64,000 bases of DNA from Sphingobium algorifonticola (lineage in GTDB: Bacteria; Pseudomonadota; Alphaproteobacteria; Sphingomonadales; Sphingomonadaceae). The stretch lies in contig NZ_RZUL01000001.1 of assembly GCF_004005485.1 (NCBI RefSeq), positions 992,001-1,056,000 of the forward strand. Direction: 5' to 3'. A program made the position numbers and the translations under genes. Below the pieces are notes generated by a model. The model ran no database searches. It was given only the letters and a program-made list of their open reading frames with translations, and had not been told where the DNA came from. Shown in pieces: positions 26,187 to 35,379 of this stretch (within the stretch, counting starts at the first letter, position 1; every line of letters begins with the position of its first letter).

Positions 26187-27512
26187 TCAGAAATCGGTCG
26201 CTTCAAAGCGCACCGGCTCGCCGATCGCGGCCTCTGCCAGGCTGTCTTCCCACATCACCCGGTTGCCGCGGATGATGGTGCCGACTGGTTTGCCCGTCAG
26301 GCTCATGTCCGCAAAGGGCGACCAGCCACAGCGCGAGGCAAGCCAGTCCGCTCCGATCGTCCAGCGTTTCTTGAGGTCCACGATCGTGAAGTCGGCATCG
26401 TAACCCGCCGCGATTCGTCCCTTGCCGACCAGCCCGAATATGCGCTGCGGCCCGGCGCTGGTCAGTTCTATGAACCGTGCCAATGTGGTGCGGCCCTGTG
26501 CAACATGGTCGAGCAGCAGAGGCACGAGCGTCTGCACGCCCGGCATGCCGCTGGGCGAGGCCGGGTAGGTCTTCGCCTTTTCCTCCAGCGTATGCGGCGC
26601 ATGATCGGACCCGAGCACGTCGGGGACTCCCTGATTGAGGAAATGCCACAGGCCATCGCGATGGGCACCCGACCGGATAGGCGGGTTCATCTGCGCGAAG
26701 GTGCCAAGCCGCGGATAGGCCTCCTCACCGGCCAAGGTCAGATGCTGCGGCGTCACCTCGCACGTCGCGATATCCTTGTTCTGTGCAATATACTCCAGTT
26801 CGGCGGGCGTCGTGATGTGGAGGACATGAATGCGCCGCCCGGCCGCACGGGCAAGCGCAATGATCCGCTTCGTCGCGATCATTGCGCTTTCATCATCGCG
26901 CCAGACGGGGTGCGAAGCGGGATCACCTTCGACGCGGAAATCCTTGCGTGCGTTCATCCGGCTTTCGTCTTCGGCATGAATGGCGACGCGCCGCTTGCCG
27001 GAGGCGAGCACACGGGCAAGCGCATTGTCGTCATCCACCAGCAGGCTGCCGGTCGAGGCGCCCATGAATATCTTCACGCCTGCCGTGCCGGGAATCCGCT
27101 CCAGTTCGGCAAGCTGTTCGGCATTGTCCGCCGTCGCACCGACATAGAAGGCATGGTCGCACCACATCCGATGGCGGGCGCGGGCCAGCTTGTCGTGAAC
27201 GCGTTCGGCCGTGTCGGTATTGGGATTGGTGTTGGGCATTTCGAACACGGCCGTGACGCCGCCCAGCACCGCCGCGCGGCTCCCGCTTTCCAGATCCTCC
27301 TTGTGCTCCAGCCCCGGCTCGCGGAAATGCACTTGGCTGTCGATCACCCCCGGCAAGATGTCGAGACCGGTGCAATCGATTGTTTCTCCGCCTGAAAAGC
27401 CGCTGCCGATGGCCGCGATCCGTCCGCCCGAAACCCCGATATCCGCCAGAACCGGGCCGCCGGGGGTATGGATTGTCCCGTTGTTGAGGACCATGTCGAA
27501 AATCTGGGTCAT
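26187..27512 (-). CDS. Dihydroorotase (amidohydrolase family) with altered HxH motif
   Basis: 441 residues, class I dihydroorotase/amidohydrolase fold. Visible metal-site elements: carboxylated Lys in GVKIFMG, AIHAEDESR, HVLHITTPAEL, and LGSDHAPHT. The usual DxHxHxR motif reads IDSQVHFREPG, so the first His is Gln. The enzyme normally cyclises N-carbamoyl-aspartate to dihydroorotate in pyrimidine synthesis. pyrB is not adjacent, so a related role (a cyclic amidohydrolase or a second DHOase) is possible. Divergent from ygfZ by 54 bases. Confidence 0.85.
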   Translation of the reverse strand: MTQIFDMVLNNGTIHTPGGPVLADIGVSGGRIAAIGSGFSGGETIDCTGLDILPGVIDSQVHFREPGLEHKEDLESGSRAAVLGGVTAVFEMPNTNPNTDTAERVHDKLARARHRMWCDHAFYVGATADNAEQLAELERIPGTAGVKIFMGASTGSLLVDDDNALARVLASGKRRVAIHAEDESRMNARKDFRVEGDPASHPVWRDDESAMIATKRIIALARAAGRRIHVLHITTPAELEYIAQNKDIATCEVTPQHLTLAGEEAYPRLGTFAQMNPPIRSGAHRDGLWHFLNQGVPDVLGSDHAPHTLEEKAKTYPASPSGMPGVQTLVPLLLDHVAQGRTTLARFIELTSAGPQRIFGLVGKGRIAAGYDADFTIVDLKKRWTIGADWLASRCGWSPFADMSLTGKPVGTIIRGNRVMWEDSLAEAAIGEPVRFEATDF

Positions 27513-27566
27513 GATGGTTGTCCGCTTTGGCTTGGCTTGGCACCGGCATCGTCCTACCTAAGGTCC

Positions 27567-28316
27567 ATGACCGATACCACCCCCCATGGCATGCTGCCTG
27601 ACCGTGCCGTGCTGCGCGTTTCCGGCGCGGAGGCCCGCGCGTTCCTGCAGGGGCTGGTGACGCAGGACGTGATCGGCCTGGTGCCCGGCGTGCCGCGCTG
27701 GTCCGGGCTGCTCACGCCGCAGGGCAAGGCGCTGTTCGATTTCATGCTGTGGGCCGATGGAGACGATGTCCTGATCGACTGCGAGGCGGCGCAGGGCGAT
27801 GCGCTGATGCGGCGCCTTTCGATGTACCGCCTGCGCCGCCCCGTCACGATCGCGAGGGATCCCGCCATGGCCGTGCATTGGGCGCTGGACGAGCCTGGCC
27901 AATCGCGCGATCCGCGCTTGCCGACGCTCGGCTATCGGTGGCTGGCCCCCGCCGATGGACAGGACGTCAGCGCCGCTTGGCGCAGACATCGGCTCTCGCT
28001 CCAGGTGTTCGAGGGCGTTGCCGAGCTGGGTCAGGACCAGACTCTCTGGCTCGAAGCCAATGCGGAGGCACTGAACGGCGTCGACTTTACCAAAGGCTGC
28101 TACATCGGCCAGGAAAATACGGCGCGGATGCATTATCGGTCAAAGGTGAACCGGCGGCTTGTCGCGGTGCCTCTGGCGCAGGCCGATTCGAAGCGGCAGC
28201 GGCTGGCACTCGTCGCATATGGGGTTTCCATCGAGCATCGCAGGGTGGAAGATATGGTAACGCTGGCGCTGCCCGATTGGCTGTCAGCGGCGATCACCGC
28301 ACCGGCAGAAGGCTGA
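27567..28316 (+). CDS. ygfZ: YgfZ/GcvT-domain folate-binding protein
   Basis: 249 residues from ATG 27567. The signature KGCYIGQEN (about 176) with its Cys is diagnostic of YgfZ (Iba57 in mitochondria), a folate-dependent factor for Fe-S cluster enzyme maturation, including MiaB-type proteins. The N-terminal GcvT-like fold (LRVSGAEARAFLQGLVTQDV) is present. The C-terminal beta-barrel seems shortened. Four bases separate it from the glutaminyl cyclase gene. Confidence 0.92.
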   Translation: MTDTTPHGMLPDRAVLRVSGAEARAFLQGLVTQDVIGLVPGVPRWSGLLTPQGKALFDFMLWADGDDVLIDCEAAQGDALMRRLSMYRLRRPVTIARDPAMAVHWALDEPGQSRDPRLPTLGYRWLAPADGQDVSAAWRRHRLSLQVFEGVAELGQDQTLWLEANAEALNGVDFTKGCYIGQENTARMHYRSKVNRRLVAVPLAQADSKRQRLALVAYGVSIEHRRVEDMVTLALPDWLSAAITAPAEG

Positions 28317-28320
28317 TCGC

Positions 28321-29064
28321 ATGCGATGGTCGTTGCTTGCGCTGGCCCTGTTCGTCTGTCCGACGGTCGCAGGTGCCGAGACGCGCTGGACGCTCGTCAA
28401 AAGCTATCCGCACGATCCTAAGGCGTTCACCGAAGGGCTGCTGTGGGTCGATGACAGCCTGTACGAAAGCACCGGGCTGACCGGAAAGTCGGACATCCGG
28501 CAGGTGCGGCTGAAAGACGGCAAGGTGCTCCGCCGTGTCGCGATCGATGATCCCTATTTCGGCGAGGGGATCGTGAACTGGAGCGACCGGATCATCAGCC
28601 TCACCTGGCGGCACCGGCAGGGGTTCGTCTGGAACCGCAAGGATTTCAGACGGATCGGCGATTTCCGCTACGAAGGCGAAGGCTGGGCGCTGACGCAGGA
28701 CGGGCGCGCGCTCATCATGAGCGACGGCACCGCAGAATTGCGCTTCCTCGATCCCGACACACTGGCCGAAATCCGGCGCATCACGGTCACGTGGAACGGC
28801 CGTCCGGTCGATCGCCTGAACGAGCTGGAATATGTGAAGGGCGAAGTGCTGGCCAATGTCTGGTTCGACAATCGTATCGCCCGGATCGACCCGGCCACCG
28901 GTGCCGTCATCGACTGGATCGACCTGTCGTCGCTGGCCGACCAGGTACAAGCAAAAGACCCCGAAGCCGTGCTGAACGGCATCGCCTATGACGCGACGCG
29001 CGATCGCCTGTTCGTCACGGGCAAATACTGGCCCCGTCTGTTCGAGATCAAGCTGCTGCGGTGA
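28321..29064 (+). CDS. Glutaminyl-peptide cyclotransferase (plant/bacterial beta-propeller type)
   Basis: 247 residues with a signal peptide (MRWSLLALALFVCPTVAGAE). Blocks PHDPKAFTEGLLW, LYESTGLTGKSDIRQV, LTWRHRQGFVW, DGRALIMSDGTAELRFLDP and LNELEYVKGEVLANVW are those of the five-bladed propeller Glu_cyclase_2 family, which converts N-terminal Gln of secreted proteins to pyroglutamate. Periplasmic. Likely co-transcribed with ygfZ; converges on rpoN with two bases between stops. Confidence 0.9.
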   Translation: MRWSLLALALFVCPTVAGAETRWTLVKSYPHDPKAFTEGLLWVDDSLYESTGLTGKSDIRQVRLKDGKVLRRVAIDDPYFGEGIVNWSDRIISLTWRHRQGFVWNRKDFRRIGDFRYEGEGWALTQDGRALIMSDGTAELRFLDPDTLAEIRRITVTWNGRPVDRLNELEYVKGEVLANVWFDNRIARIDPATGAVIDWIDLSSLADQVQAKDPEAVLNGIAYDATRDRLFVTGKYWPRLFEIKLLR

Positions 29065-29066
29065 GG

Positions 29067-30608
29067 TTACGCGGCCTTGCTGCCGCCCAGCGCCTTTTGC
29101 CGGCGCCGCTGCACCGATGAACCGATGCCGAGAGCTTCGCGATATTTGGCGACGGTGCGCCGGGCGATGTCGAATCCCTTGGCGCGCAGCAGATCGACCA
29201 GCGTATCGTCCGACAGGATTTTCCGTCCGTCCTCACCCGCAATCAGCGCCTTGATATGGCTCTTGACGGCTTCGGCAGACACCGCATCGCCGCCGTCCGA
29301 AGACTGAATGGCGCTCGTGAAGAAATATTTCAGCTCGAACAGGCCGCGCGGGCAGGAGAGATATTTGTTGGACGTCACCCGGCTGACGGTCGACTCGTGC
29401 ATCTCGATCGCATCGGCGACCATACGCAGCGTCAGCGGACGCAGATGCGCTACGCCCTCGCGGAAAAAGGCGTCCTGCTGTTTCACGATTTCGCTCGCCA
29501 CCTTGATGATGGTCTTCTGGCGCTGATCCAGGGCCTTCACCAGCCAGTTGGCGCTCGCCAGGCAATCGGTCAGCCAGGCTTTCGATTGCTTGTCATGCGC
29601 GCCATTGGCCAGTTCGACATAGTAATTCCGGTTGACGAGAACGCGTGGCAGCGTGGCCGCGTTGATTTCGATCGCCCATCCCGGCCCGCGCGGGGCTACA
29701 AAAAGGTCCGGCACGACGGCAGGCGCGCTGTCACCACCATAGCGCAGCCCCGGCTTAGGGTCGTAACTGCGCAGTTCGCGGATCATGTCGGCCATGTCTT
29801 CCTCGTCCACGCCGCAGATGCGCCGCAGATGCGGCAGCGCGCCCTTCGCCAGAATGTCCAGATTGTCGATCAGCAGCGCCATGCAAGGATCGTAACGGTC
29901 GGCTTCCTTCGACTGCAGTGCCAGGCATTCGGAAAGGCTGCGCGCGCCGACGCCGGTGGGATCGAAGCTTTGGATCACGCCCAGCACCGCTTCGACCGTT
30001 TGGAGCGGCACGTCGAGCGCACGCGCCAGCGCCGACAGGTCAGCTTCCAGATAGCCCGCTTCGTCGATCTGCCCGATCAGCTGTCGCGCAATCAGCAGTT
30101 CGATGCCGGACAATCGCGTGCCCGCCTGCGCCATCAGATGTTCGTGCAGCCCGATATCGGCGCTGGCGAAACTGTCGAAATCCGGGCCGTCCTCGCCAAA
30201 GCCGCCGCTGGTCGATTGCGCCTCGCCGCTCAGGCTCCGGTCCGCGACGGCCGCATGCACGGACAGCCGGTCGCCGGGGCCATCGTCGATGAAGGTTTCA
30301 GCGCCATAATCGACATCCAGCGGATTGTCGGATGCGCCCAGGCCTTGTGCGATCAGGCTGTCGGCGCTGGCGGTTTCGGCGGACAGGGCAGGGGCGTCGG
30401 CGCCACCGTCCGCCATGTCCGACAGGGGGATTTCCTCGACTGCGCCCGAAGGCCCGGATTCCAGCAGCGGATTGCGTTCCAGCTCGCCCGCGATGAATGT
30501 CTCGATTTCGAGATTGGAAAGCGCGAGCAGCCGGATCGCCTGCTGCAACTGCGGCGTCATGACCAGCGACTGGCTCTGCCGCAGATCGAGGCGAGGACCC
30601 AGCGCCAT
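29067..30608 (-). CDS. rpoN: RNA polymerase sigma-54 factor
   Basis: 513 residues. Region I at the N-terminus (LDLRQSQSLVMTPQLQQAI) contacts activators and the -12 element; an acidic region II (about 50-125) is followed by the core-binding domain; the DNA-binding RpoN box ARRTVAKYREALGI is at about 480-493. Last gene of the lptC-lptA-lptB-rpoN string; the raiA/ptsN genes that often follow rpoN are absent here, replaced by a convergent gene. Confidence 0.96.
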   Translation of the reverse strand: MALGPRLDLRQSQSLVMTPQLQQAIRLLALSNLEIETFIAGELERNPLLESGPSGAVEEIPLSDMADGGADAPALSAETASADSLIAQGLGASDNPLDVDYGAETFIDDGPGDRLSVHAAVADRSLSGEAQSTSGGFGEDGPDFDSFASADIGLHEHLMAQAGTRLSGIELLIARQLIGQIDEAGYLEADLSALARALDVPLQTVEAVLGVIQSFDPTGVGARSLSECLALQSKEADRYDPCMALLIDNLDILAKGALPHLRRICGVDEEDMADMIRELRSYDPKPGLRYGGDSAPAVVPDLFVAPRGPGWAIEINAATLPRVLVNRNYYVELANGAHDKQSKAWLTDCLASANWLVKALDQRQKTIIKVASEIVKQQDAFFREGVAHLRPLTLRMVADAIEMHESTVSRVTSNKYLSCPRGLFELKYFFTSAIQSSDGGDAVSAEAVKSHIKALIAGEDGRKILSDDTLVDLLRAKGFDIARRTVAKYREALGIGSSVQRRRQKALGGSKAA

Positions 30609-30653
30609 CAGCCTTGCCTGTCACTCCGCAAGGGTGCGTGCCTGCTCATCGCG

Positions 30654-31433
30654 TCACAGCGAAAAGCTTTCGCCCAGATACAGGCGGCGGACGTCGGCAT
30701 TGGCGACGAGTTCGGTCGGGCTGCCCGCAAAGAGCACCTTGCCATCGTAGATGATGCAGGCACGATCGACGATTTCCAGCGTCTCGCGCACATTATGGTC
30801 GGTGATGAGCACGCCGATGCCGCGCGTCTTGAGCTGCTTCACCAGATCGCGGATATCGGCGATGGACAGCGGATCGATGCCCGCGAACGGCTCGTCCAGT
30901 AGCACGATGGAGGGGCTGGCGGCGAGCGCGCGGGCGATTTCGCATCGCCGCCGCTCTCCGCCTGAAAGCGCCATGGCGGATGCGGCCCGCAGCCGGGTCA
31001 GTCCGAACTCCGCCAGCAGGGTTTCCAGCCGTTCCGCCCGCGCCGCCTTGTCCGGTTCGGCCAACTCCAGCACGGCACCGATATTCTGTTCCACCGTCAT
31101 GCCACGAAAGATGGAGGTTTCCTGCGGCAGATAGCCTAGGCCCAGAATCGCCCGGCGATACATTGGCAGGCTCGTGATATCATGGCCGTCCAGCATGATG
31201 CGGCCGCTGTCCGGGCGCACCAGCCCCATGATCGAATAGAAGCAGGTCGTCTTGCCCGCGCCGTTGGGACCCAGCAGGCCGACGACTTCGCCGTTGCCGA
31301 CCGTCAGCGACACGTCGGCCAGCACCGTCCGCCGGTCATAGCTTTTGGCGATCGAAACGACCGAAAGACCATCGCCGCGGTCATGCGGAATCACAGGCGC
31401 AGCGGTGGGGGCGATGCTTGTCAGATCATCCAT
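30654..31433 (-). CDS. lptB: LPS export ABC transporter ATPase
   Basis: 259 residues. ABC ATPase with Walker A GPNGAGKTT, Q-loop LPQETSIF, signature LSGGERRRCEIARAL, Walker B SIVLLDEPFAGIDP and switch TDHNVRETL. Powers extraction of LPS from the inner membrane together with LptFG. An N-terminal extension of about 20 residues precedes the usual start. lptA lies 139 bases upstream, a gap with no gene. Confidence 0.95.
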   Translation of the reverse strand: MDDLTSIAPTAAPVIPHDRGDGLSVVSIAKSYDRRTVLADVSLTVGNGEVVGLLGPNGAGKTTCFYSIMGLVRPDSGRIMLDGHDITSLPMYRRAILGLGYLPQETSIFRGMTVEQNIGAVLELAEPDKAARAERLETLLAEFGLTRLRAASAMALSGGERRRCEIARALAASPSIVLLDEPFAGIDPLSIADIRDLVKQLKTRGIGVLITDHNVRETLEIVDRACIIYDGKVLFAGSPTELVANADVRRLYLGESFSL

Positions 31434-31572
31434 GCAATATCCTCATGCCGCCCTTGGTCCGCCATCCGCGCGTAGCCGACCCAGGTTCGGCATCAATCTT
31501 GCACGCTTTCTGCATGGCGCGATGACAATGGGCAAGTGGGTTTGCGTCGGCCACTATGGTGTGGTGGCCGGA

Positions 31573-32121
31573 TCAGCGGTTGGCCGCCGGGCGCTGGGGC
31601 ACGGTGAACGTGCCGGAAACGCGGCCGCCCGAACCCGTCACCGATCCCGGCGGGCCACCTGCGGACCGTCCATCGACGGTCGAGCGTCCGCTTGCCAGGT
31701 CGATCAGCAGCCGCCCGCCAGACAGGCGATTGCTGCCCTGCACCAGCTGGACATTGCCCAGCATGGTGATGAGCCGGCGGTTAAGGTCATAGATGGCGAC
31801 ATTGCCGCGCGCGGTTTCGTTTCCACGCGTCACCACCACGGAGCCTGATGCGTCGATACGGTCTATCTCGATGCTGCCGACCTGACGATAGGCCACGGTC
31901 ATGCGTGCGGCGCGCAACGTCAGCCCTGCCTGATCGACAACGACATTGCCCGATACGACGACACGGTCGGCGCGATCCTGCACTTCGATGCGGTCGGCGG
32001 CGAAATTGACCGGCGCGTTGCTGTTGTGGTTGGCGAGTGTCTGCGCCTGCGCGCCGGTAACGGACAGCGTGAGGGCGGCCGCCGAAAGGCAGAACGCGAT
32101 CAGGGGGAAATGCCGGGTCAT
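31573..32121 (-). CDS. lptA: LPS transport periplasmic protein LptA
   Basis: 182 residues: signal peptide (MTRHFPLIAFCLSAAALTLS...GAQAQ) followed by one OstA/LptA beta-jellyroll domain (VNFAADRIEVQDRADRVVVS, GNVVVDQAGLTLRAARM, IDASGSVVVTRGNETARG). Bridges LptC and LptD in the periplasm. ATGA overlap with the lptC stop. The C-terminal 35 residues are Gly/Pro-rich. Confidence 0.92.
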   Translation of the reverse strand: MTRHFPLIAFCLSAAALTLSVTGAQAQTLANHNSNAPVNFAADRIEVQDRADRVVVSGNVVVDQAGLTLRAARMTVAYRQVGSIEIDRIDASGSVVVTRGNETARGNVAIYDLNRRLITMLGNVQLVQGSNRLSGGRLLIDLASGRSTVDGRSAGGPPGSVTGSGGRVSGTFTVPQRPAANR

Positions 32122-32768
32122 CGTGATCGCCCTTTGAGGCCATTTTGGTCGATACGCAAGCGGGCGCGACCGTTCAGCGTCACGGTCCGCGCGCCCAGAT
32201 CGGCTTCCAGCCGGTCACCGCTGAACGTCCCTATCGGCATCCGGCCATCGACTCGCCCAGCACTGCGCATCTGCCGCGTCTTGAGGTCGATACCAACGTC
32301 GCGCGTGGTCAGGCGATAGCCCCCTGCGGCCTGAAACTGCACCGCGCCATCGATCATGACGCGTTCGCTGTCCATATCATAGCGACCCCGCTGCGCCGTC
32401 AGCACGGCGGGACCGTCCGACAACAGGATTCGCGCTGACAGATCCTGCAAATGCACGATCGGTTCACGCGAGCTTTTCTGCACGGCCGATCCAGCGCGCA
32501 AGGAGAATCGCTGCCCGCTGCTGTCCTCGCCCCTATACAGTGCCTCGGTCACGCGCATCCGTTCCTTGGCCACGGCCACCTTGTTCTTGTCGAGCACGAA
32601 ACTCACGTCACCGACGCTTGTGAAGGGCGCGGTCGCCAGGAAGGCGGAAAGGACGCCCACCAGAACCGGCAACGCATTCTTGAGCGCCCCAATCAGCCGG
32701 TCGTGGCTGCCACCGGGTATCGCCCATGACTGGCGGCTGGTACGTTGCTGGTCGGCCTGGAACGACAT
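32118..32768 (-). CDS. lptC: LPS export protein LptC
   Basis: 216 residues. Cytoplasmic N-terminal 25 residues, one membrane helix (LPVLVGVLSAFLATAPF, about 30-47) and a periplasmic LptC/DUF1239 domain ending in OstA-like strands (GDRLEADLGARTVTLNGRAR). Docks LptA to LptB2FG. Starts six bases after the RNase D stop, overlaps lptA by ATGA. Confidence 0.9.
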   Translation of the reverse strand: MSFQADQQRTSRQSWAIPGGSHDRLIGALKNALPVLVGVLSAFLATAPFTSVGDVSFVLDKNKVAVAKERMRVTEALYRGEDSSGQRFSLRAGSAVQKSSREPIVHLQDLSARILLSDGPAVLTAQRGRYDMDSERVMIDGAVQFQAAGGYRLTTRDVGIDLKTRQMRSAGRVDGRMPIGTFSGDRLEADLGARTVTLNGRARLRIDQNGLKGRSR

Positions 32769-32774
32769 CAGCGC

Positions 32775-33392
32775 CTACATATGCGCAAAAATGTCGGTTT
32801 CCGGCCAGCCCGCAAGGTCGAGCAGCGCCCTGTGCGGCAGGAAATCGAAACAGGCCTGTGCTATCTCCATGCGACCTTCGCGGATCAGGCGCCCGTCCAG
32901 TTCGTCCTTCAGCAAGTGCAGGTAGCGCACGTCGGACGCCGCATAGTCCTTCTGCGCGTCCGACAGCACCGGGCCGCCCCAGTCGGAGCTTTGCTGCACC
33001 TTGCTCAGATCCTGCCCCAAGAGCTCGCGCACCAGTTCCTTCAGCCCGTGACGGTCGGTATAGGTTCGTACCAGCCGCGAGGCGATCTTGGTGCAATAGA
33101 CCGGCGTCGCCAGCACACCCAGATAATGCTGGAGCGCCGCGATGTCGAAACGCCCGAAATGAAACAGCTTGATGCGCGCCGGATCGGCGATGACGGCTTT
33201 CAGATGGGGCGCTTCATAGGAACTGCCGGGGTTGAAACGCACCAGATGCTCGTCACCGCGCCCGTCGCTGATCTGCACGACGCACAGCCGGTCGCGCGGG
33301 GTTATCAGACCCATGGTTTCGGTATCGATGGCAACCGGCCCGTCGGCCAGTACGCCGGGCGGCAAATCTTCTTCATGGAAATGGACTGTCAT
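32775..33392 (-). CDS. rnd: Short RNase D-like 3'-5' exonuclease
   Basis: 205 residues, a single DEDDy exonuclease domain without HRDC domains, the short alphaproteobacterial form. Motifs: AIDTETMGL (Asp23, Glu25), LFHFGRFDIAAL (second Asp region) and YAASDVRYLHLL (YxxxD). Likely trims structured RNA 3' ends. First gene of the lpt-rpoN string. Confidence 0.9.
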   Translation of the reverse strand: MTVHFHEEDLPPGVLADGPVAIDTETMGLITPRDRLCVVQISDGRGDEHLVRFNPGSSYEAPHLKAVIADPARIKLFHFGRFDIAALQHYLGVLATPVYCTKIASRLVRTYTDRHGLKELVRELLGQDLSKVQQSSDWGGPVLSDAQKDYAASDVRYLHLLKDELDGRLIREGRMEIAQACFDFLPHRALLDLAGWPETDIFAHM

Positions 33393-33423
33393 CGCTTCCC
33401 TTTAGAGAGGTAAGCGCCGCCGT

Positions 33424-34215
33424 TCAATGCGTGCCTTTCGCCGCGACCCTGCGTCTGCGGCTGGCGATGTTGAGCATCTCGACGAAGGCCGAAAAGGCCA
33501 TGGCGGCGTAGATATAGCCCTTGGGAACGTGCACGCCGAAGCCGTCGGCGATCAGGACCGCGCCGATCATCAGCAGGAAACCCAGCGCCAGCATGACCAC
33601 GGTCGGGTTGCGGGCAATGAAATTGGCGAGCGGATCGGCGGCAAGCAGCATGACGGTGACCGCCACGATGACCGCGATCACCATCACGGGCAGATCGTCG
33701 GTCATGCCCACGGCGGTCAGGATCGAATCGATCGAAAAAACCATGTCGAGCAGCAATATCTGTACGATCACCGATCCGAAGCTGACGGCCTTGCCGCCGC
33801 TCTTCTTGTCGAGCAACTCGCCGGACTCCTCGCCATCCAGATTGTGGTGGATTTCCTTCGTCGCCTTCCAGACGAGAAACAGCCCGCCGGCAATCAGGAT
33901 GATGTCGCGCCATGAAAATGCGGTCTCGAATGTGGGTTCGCCATGGCTGCCGGGTGCCCCGGTAATCCCCAGGTCGATGATCGGGGCCGTCAGCCCGACC
34001 AGCCAAGCGATGCCTGACAGCAGCGCGAGGCGCAGGCCAAGCGCCAGCCCGATGCCCAGCTTGCGGGCCTTTGCCTGTTGTTCTGGCGGCAACCGGTTGG
34101 ACAGGATGGATATGAAAATCAGATTGTCGATGCCCAGCACCACTTCCATGACAACCAGCGCGAACAGCGCGGCCCAAACGGCGGGATCGGCGAATATGGC
34201 GAAAATCTCTGTCAC
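33424..34215 (-). CDS. TerC family membrane protein
   Basis: 263 residues from GTG 34215, chosen because AGGAAGT precedes it and the family N-terminus ([20 protein letters not shown]) begins there; upstream frame is unlike the family. Seven to nine helices; [15 protein letters not shown] and [15 protein letters not shown] are the two paired acidic TerC motifs. Relatives include Alx/MeeF-type Mn exporters and tellurite-resistance proteins. I found no yybP-ykoY-like riboswitch upstream. Confidence 0.88.
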   Translation of the reverse strand: MTEIFAIFADPAVWAALFALVVMEVVLGIDNLIFISILSNRLPPEQQAKARKLGIGLALGLRLALLSGIAWLVGLTAPIIDLGITGAPGSHGEPTFETAFSWRDIILIAGGLFLVWKATKEIHHNLDGEESGELLDKKSGGKAVSFGSVIVQILLLDMVFSIDSILTAVGMTDDLPVMVIAVIVAVTVMLLAADPLANFIARNPTVVMLALGFLLMIGAVLIADGFGVHVPKGYIYAAMAFSAFVEMLNIASRRRRVAAKGTH

Positions 34216-34492
34216 TGCGAAAACTTCCTGAAGAGAGCTGCGGACGAAGGTGTGCGAGGAGCTGCCGGGGGGTGGCCGACGGCCGATACGAAGATGAAAC
34301 AATATGGATCGGAAAGACCAAAGCATCGACGCGATGTTTGGTTGCCCAAACCGTGCGGGAAAATCATTCGCATCGCTGAAAAAATCTGTCTATAGTGAGT
34401 CCCAAACCGTAGTTTTGCGGCGGATTCTGCATGTCCCTTCGTCCGGCAGGCAATCCGAAATTTGATGGGCGAGCGAAAGTGACTAACAGGGC

Positions 34493-35284
34493 ATGAGTTT
34501 TGATAGAGGTCGCCGCGGGCGCGGCAAGGACAAGCGGGACGGTTTCGGCGACGAAAATTTCGGCGGATATGTTGAGCAGAGCGGCAGCCGTTTCGGCGGT
34601 GGCGGCGACCGCTTCGGTGGTGGTGGCGGTTTCGGCGGCGGTGATCGCTTCGGCGGTGGCGGCGATCGCTTTGGTGGCGGTGGTGCAGGCGGCGGCTTTC
34701 GCGGCGGTGGCGCAGGCGGTGGCGGCGGGCGCGGCATGCCGGCGCAGGTCGTTGGCGAAGGCACCGGCGTCGTAAAGTTTTTCAACGCGCAAAAGGGCTT
34801 CGGCTTCGTCGTGCGCGATGATGGCGGCGAAGACGTGTTCGTGCATATCAGCGCGGTTGAGCAAGCCGGTCTCACGGGTCTGGCCGAAGGTCAGCCGCTC
34901 GGTTTCACGCTGGTTGATCGCGGCGGCAAGATTTCGGCGACCGATCTCAAGATCGACGGGGAACCGCTTCCGGTAACCGATCGCGGTCCGCCGCGTGAAC
35001 CGCGCGCGGGCGCCGCACCTGGCGGTTTCGGTGGCGGCGACCGGGGGCCGCAGCGTCAGCTTACCGGTGAACGCGCAAGCGGCACCGTCAAGTTCTTCAA
35101 TGCCATGAAGGGCTTCGGCTTCATCCAGCGCGACGATGGTCAGCCGGACGCGTTCGTCCATATCAGCGCGGTCGAGCGCGCGGGTATGGCTGCGCTTAAC
35201 GAAGGCGATCGGCTCGATTTCGAGCTGGAAGTCGATCGGCGCGGCAAATATGCCGCCGTCAATCTGCAATCCAAGGCAGACTGA
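34493..35284 (+). CDS. Double cold-shock-domain protein with glycine-rich N-terminus
   Basis: 263 residues. Residues 1-85 are a low-complexity arm with repeated RFGGGG/DRFGGGG units and basic RGRRGRGK. Two cold-shock domains follow: about 88-150 (GTGVVKFFNAQKGFGFVVRD, VFVHISAVE) and about 194-260 (GTVKFFNAMKGFGFIQRD, AFVHISAVE); RNP1 and RNP2 are intact in both. Probably an RNA chaperone. A long leader without a gene (34400-34492), typical of csp mRNAs, precedes the ATG. Confidence 0.93.
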   Translation: MSFDRGRRGRGKDKRDGFGDENFGGYVEQSGSRFGGGGDRFGGGGGFGGGDRFGGGGDRFGGGGAGGGFRGGGAGGGGGRGMPAQVVGEGTGVVKFFNAQKGFGFVVRDDGGEDVFVHISAVEQAGLTGLAEGQPLGFTLVDRGGKISATDLKIDGEPLPVTDRGPPREPRAGAAPGGFGGGDRGPQRQLTGERASGTVKFFNAMKGFGFIQRDDGQPDAFVHISAVERAGMAALNEGDRLDFELEVDRRGKYAAVNLQSKAD

Positions 35285-35320
35285 CCGGGCCGGGGTCAAC
35301 CTGCCGTGATCGTAATTAAT

Positions 35321-35360
35321 GAAATAGGGGCCGATACGATAGCGTATCGGCCCCTATTTC
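35321..35360. terminator. Bidirectional hairpin terminator between csp and dps
   Basis: A perfect 18-bp inverted repeat: arm 35321-35338, loop ATAG 35339-35342, arm 35343-35360 (ending CCCCTATTTC). It lies between the convergent cold-shock and dps genes. The T-runs are short, but the stem is unusually long and exact. Confidence 0.8.
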
Positions 35361-35379
35361 AATAGCGTGAAGCGAGGGT

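Noticed and set aside
29256..30902. 548-codon open frame opposite rpoN
   Set aside because: Antisense to rpoN, whose full length and RpoN box are intact.
34216..34400. Possible manganese (yybP-ykoY) riboswitch before terC
   Set aside because: I looked for the conserved loop sequences on the minus strand and did not find them; a covariance-model scan would settle it.
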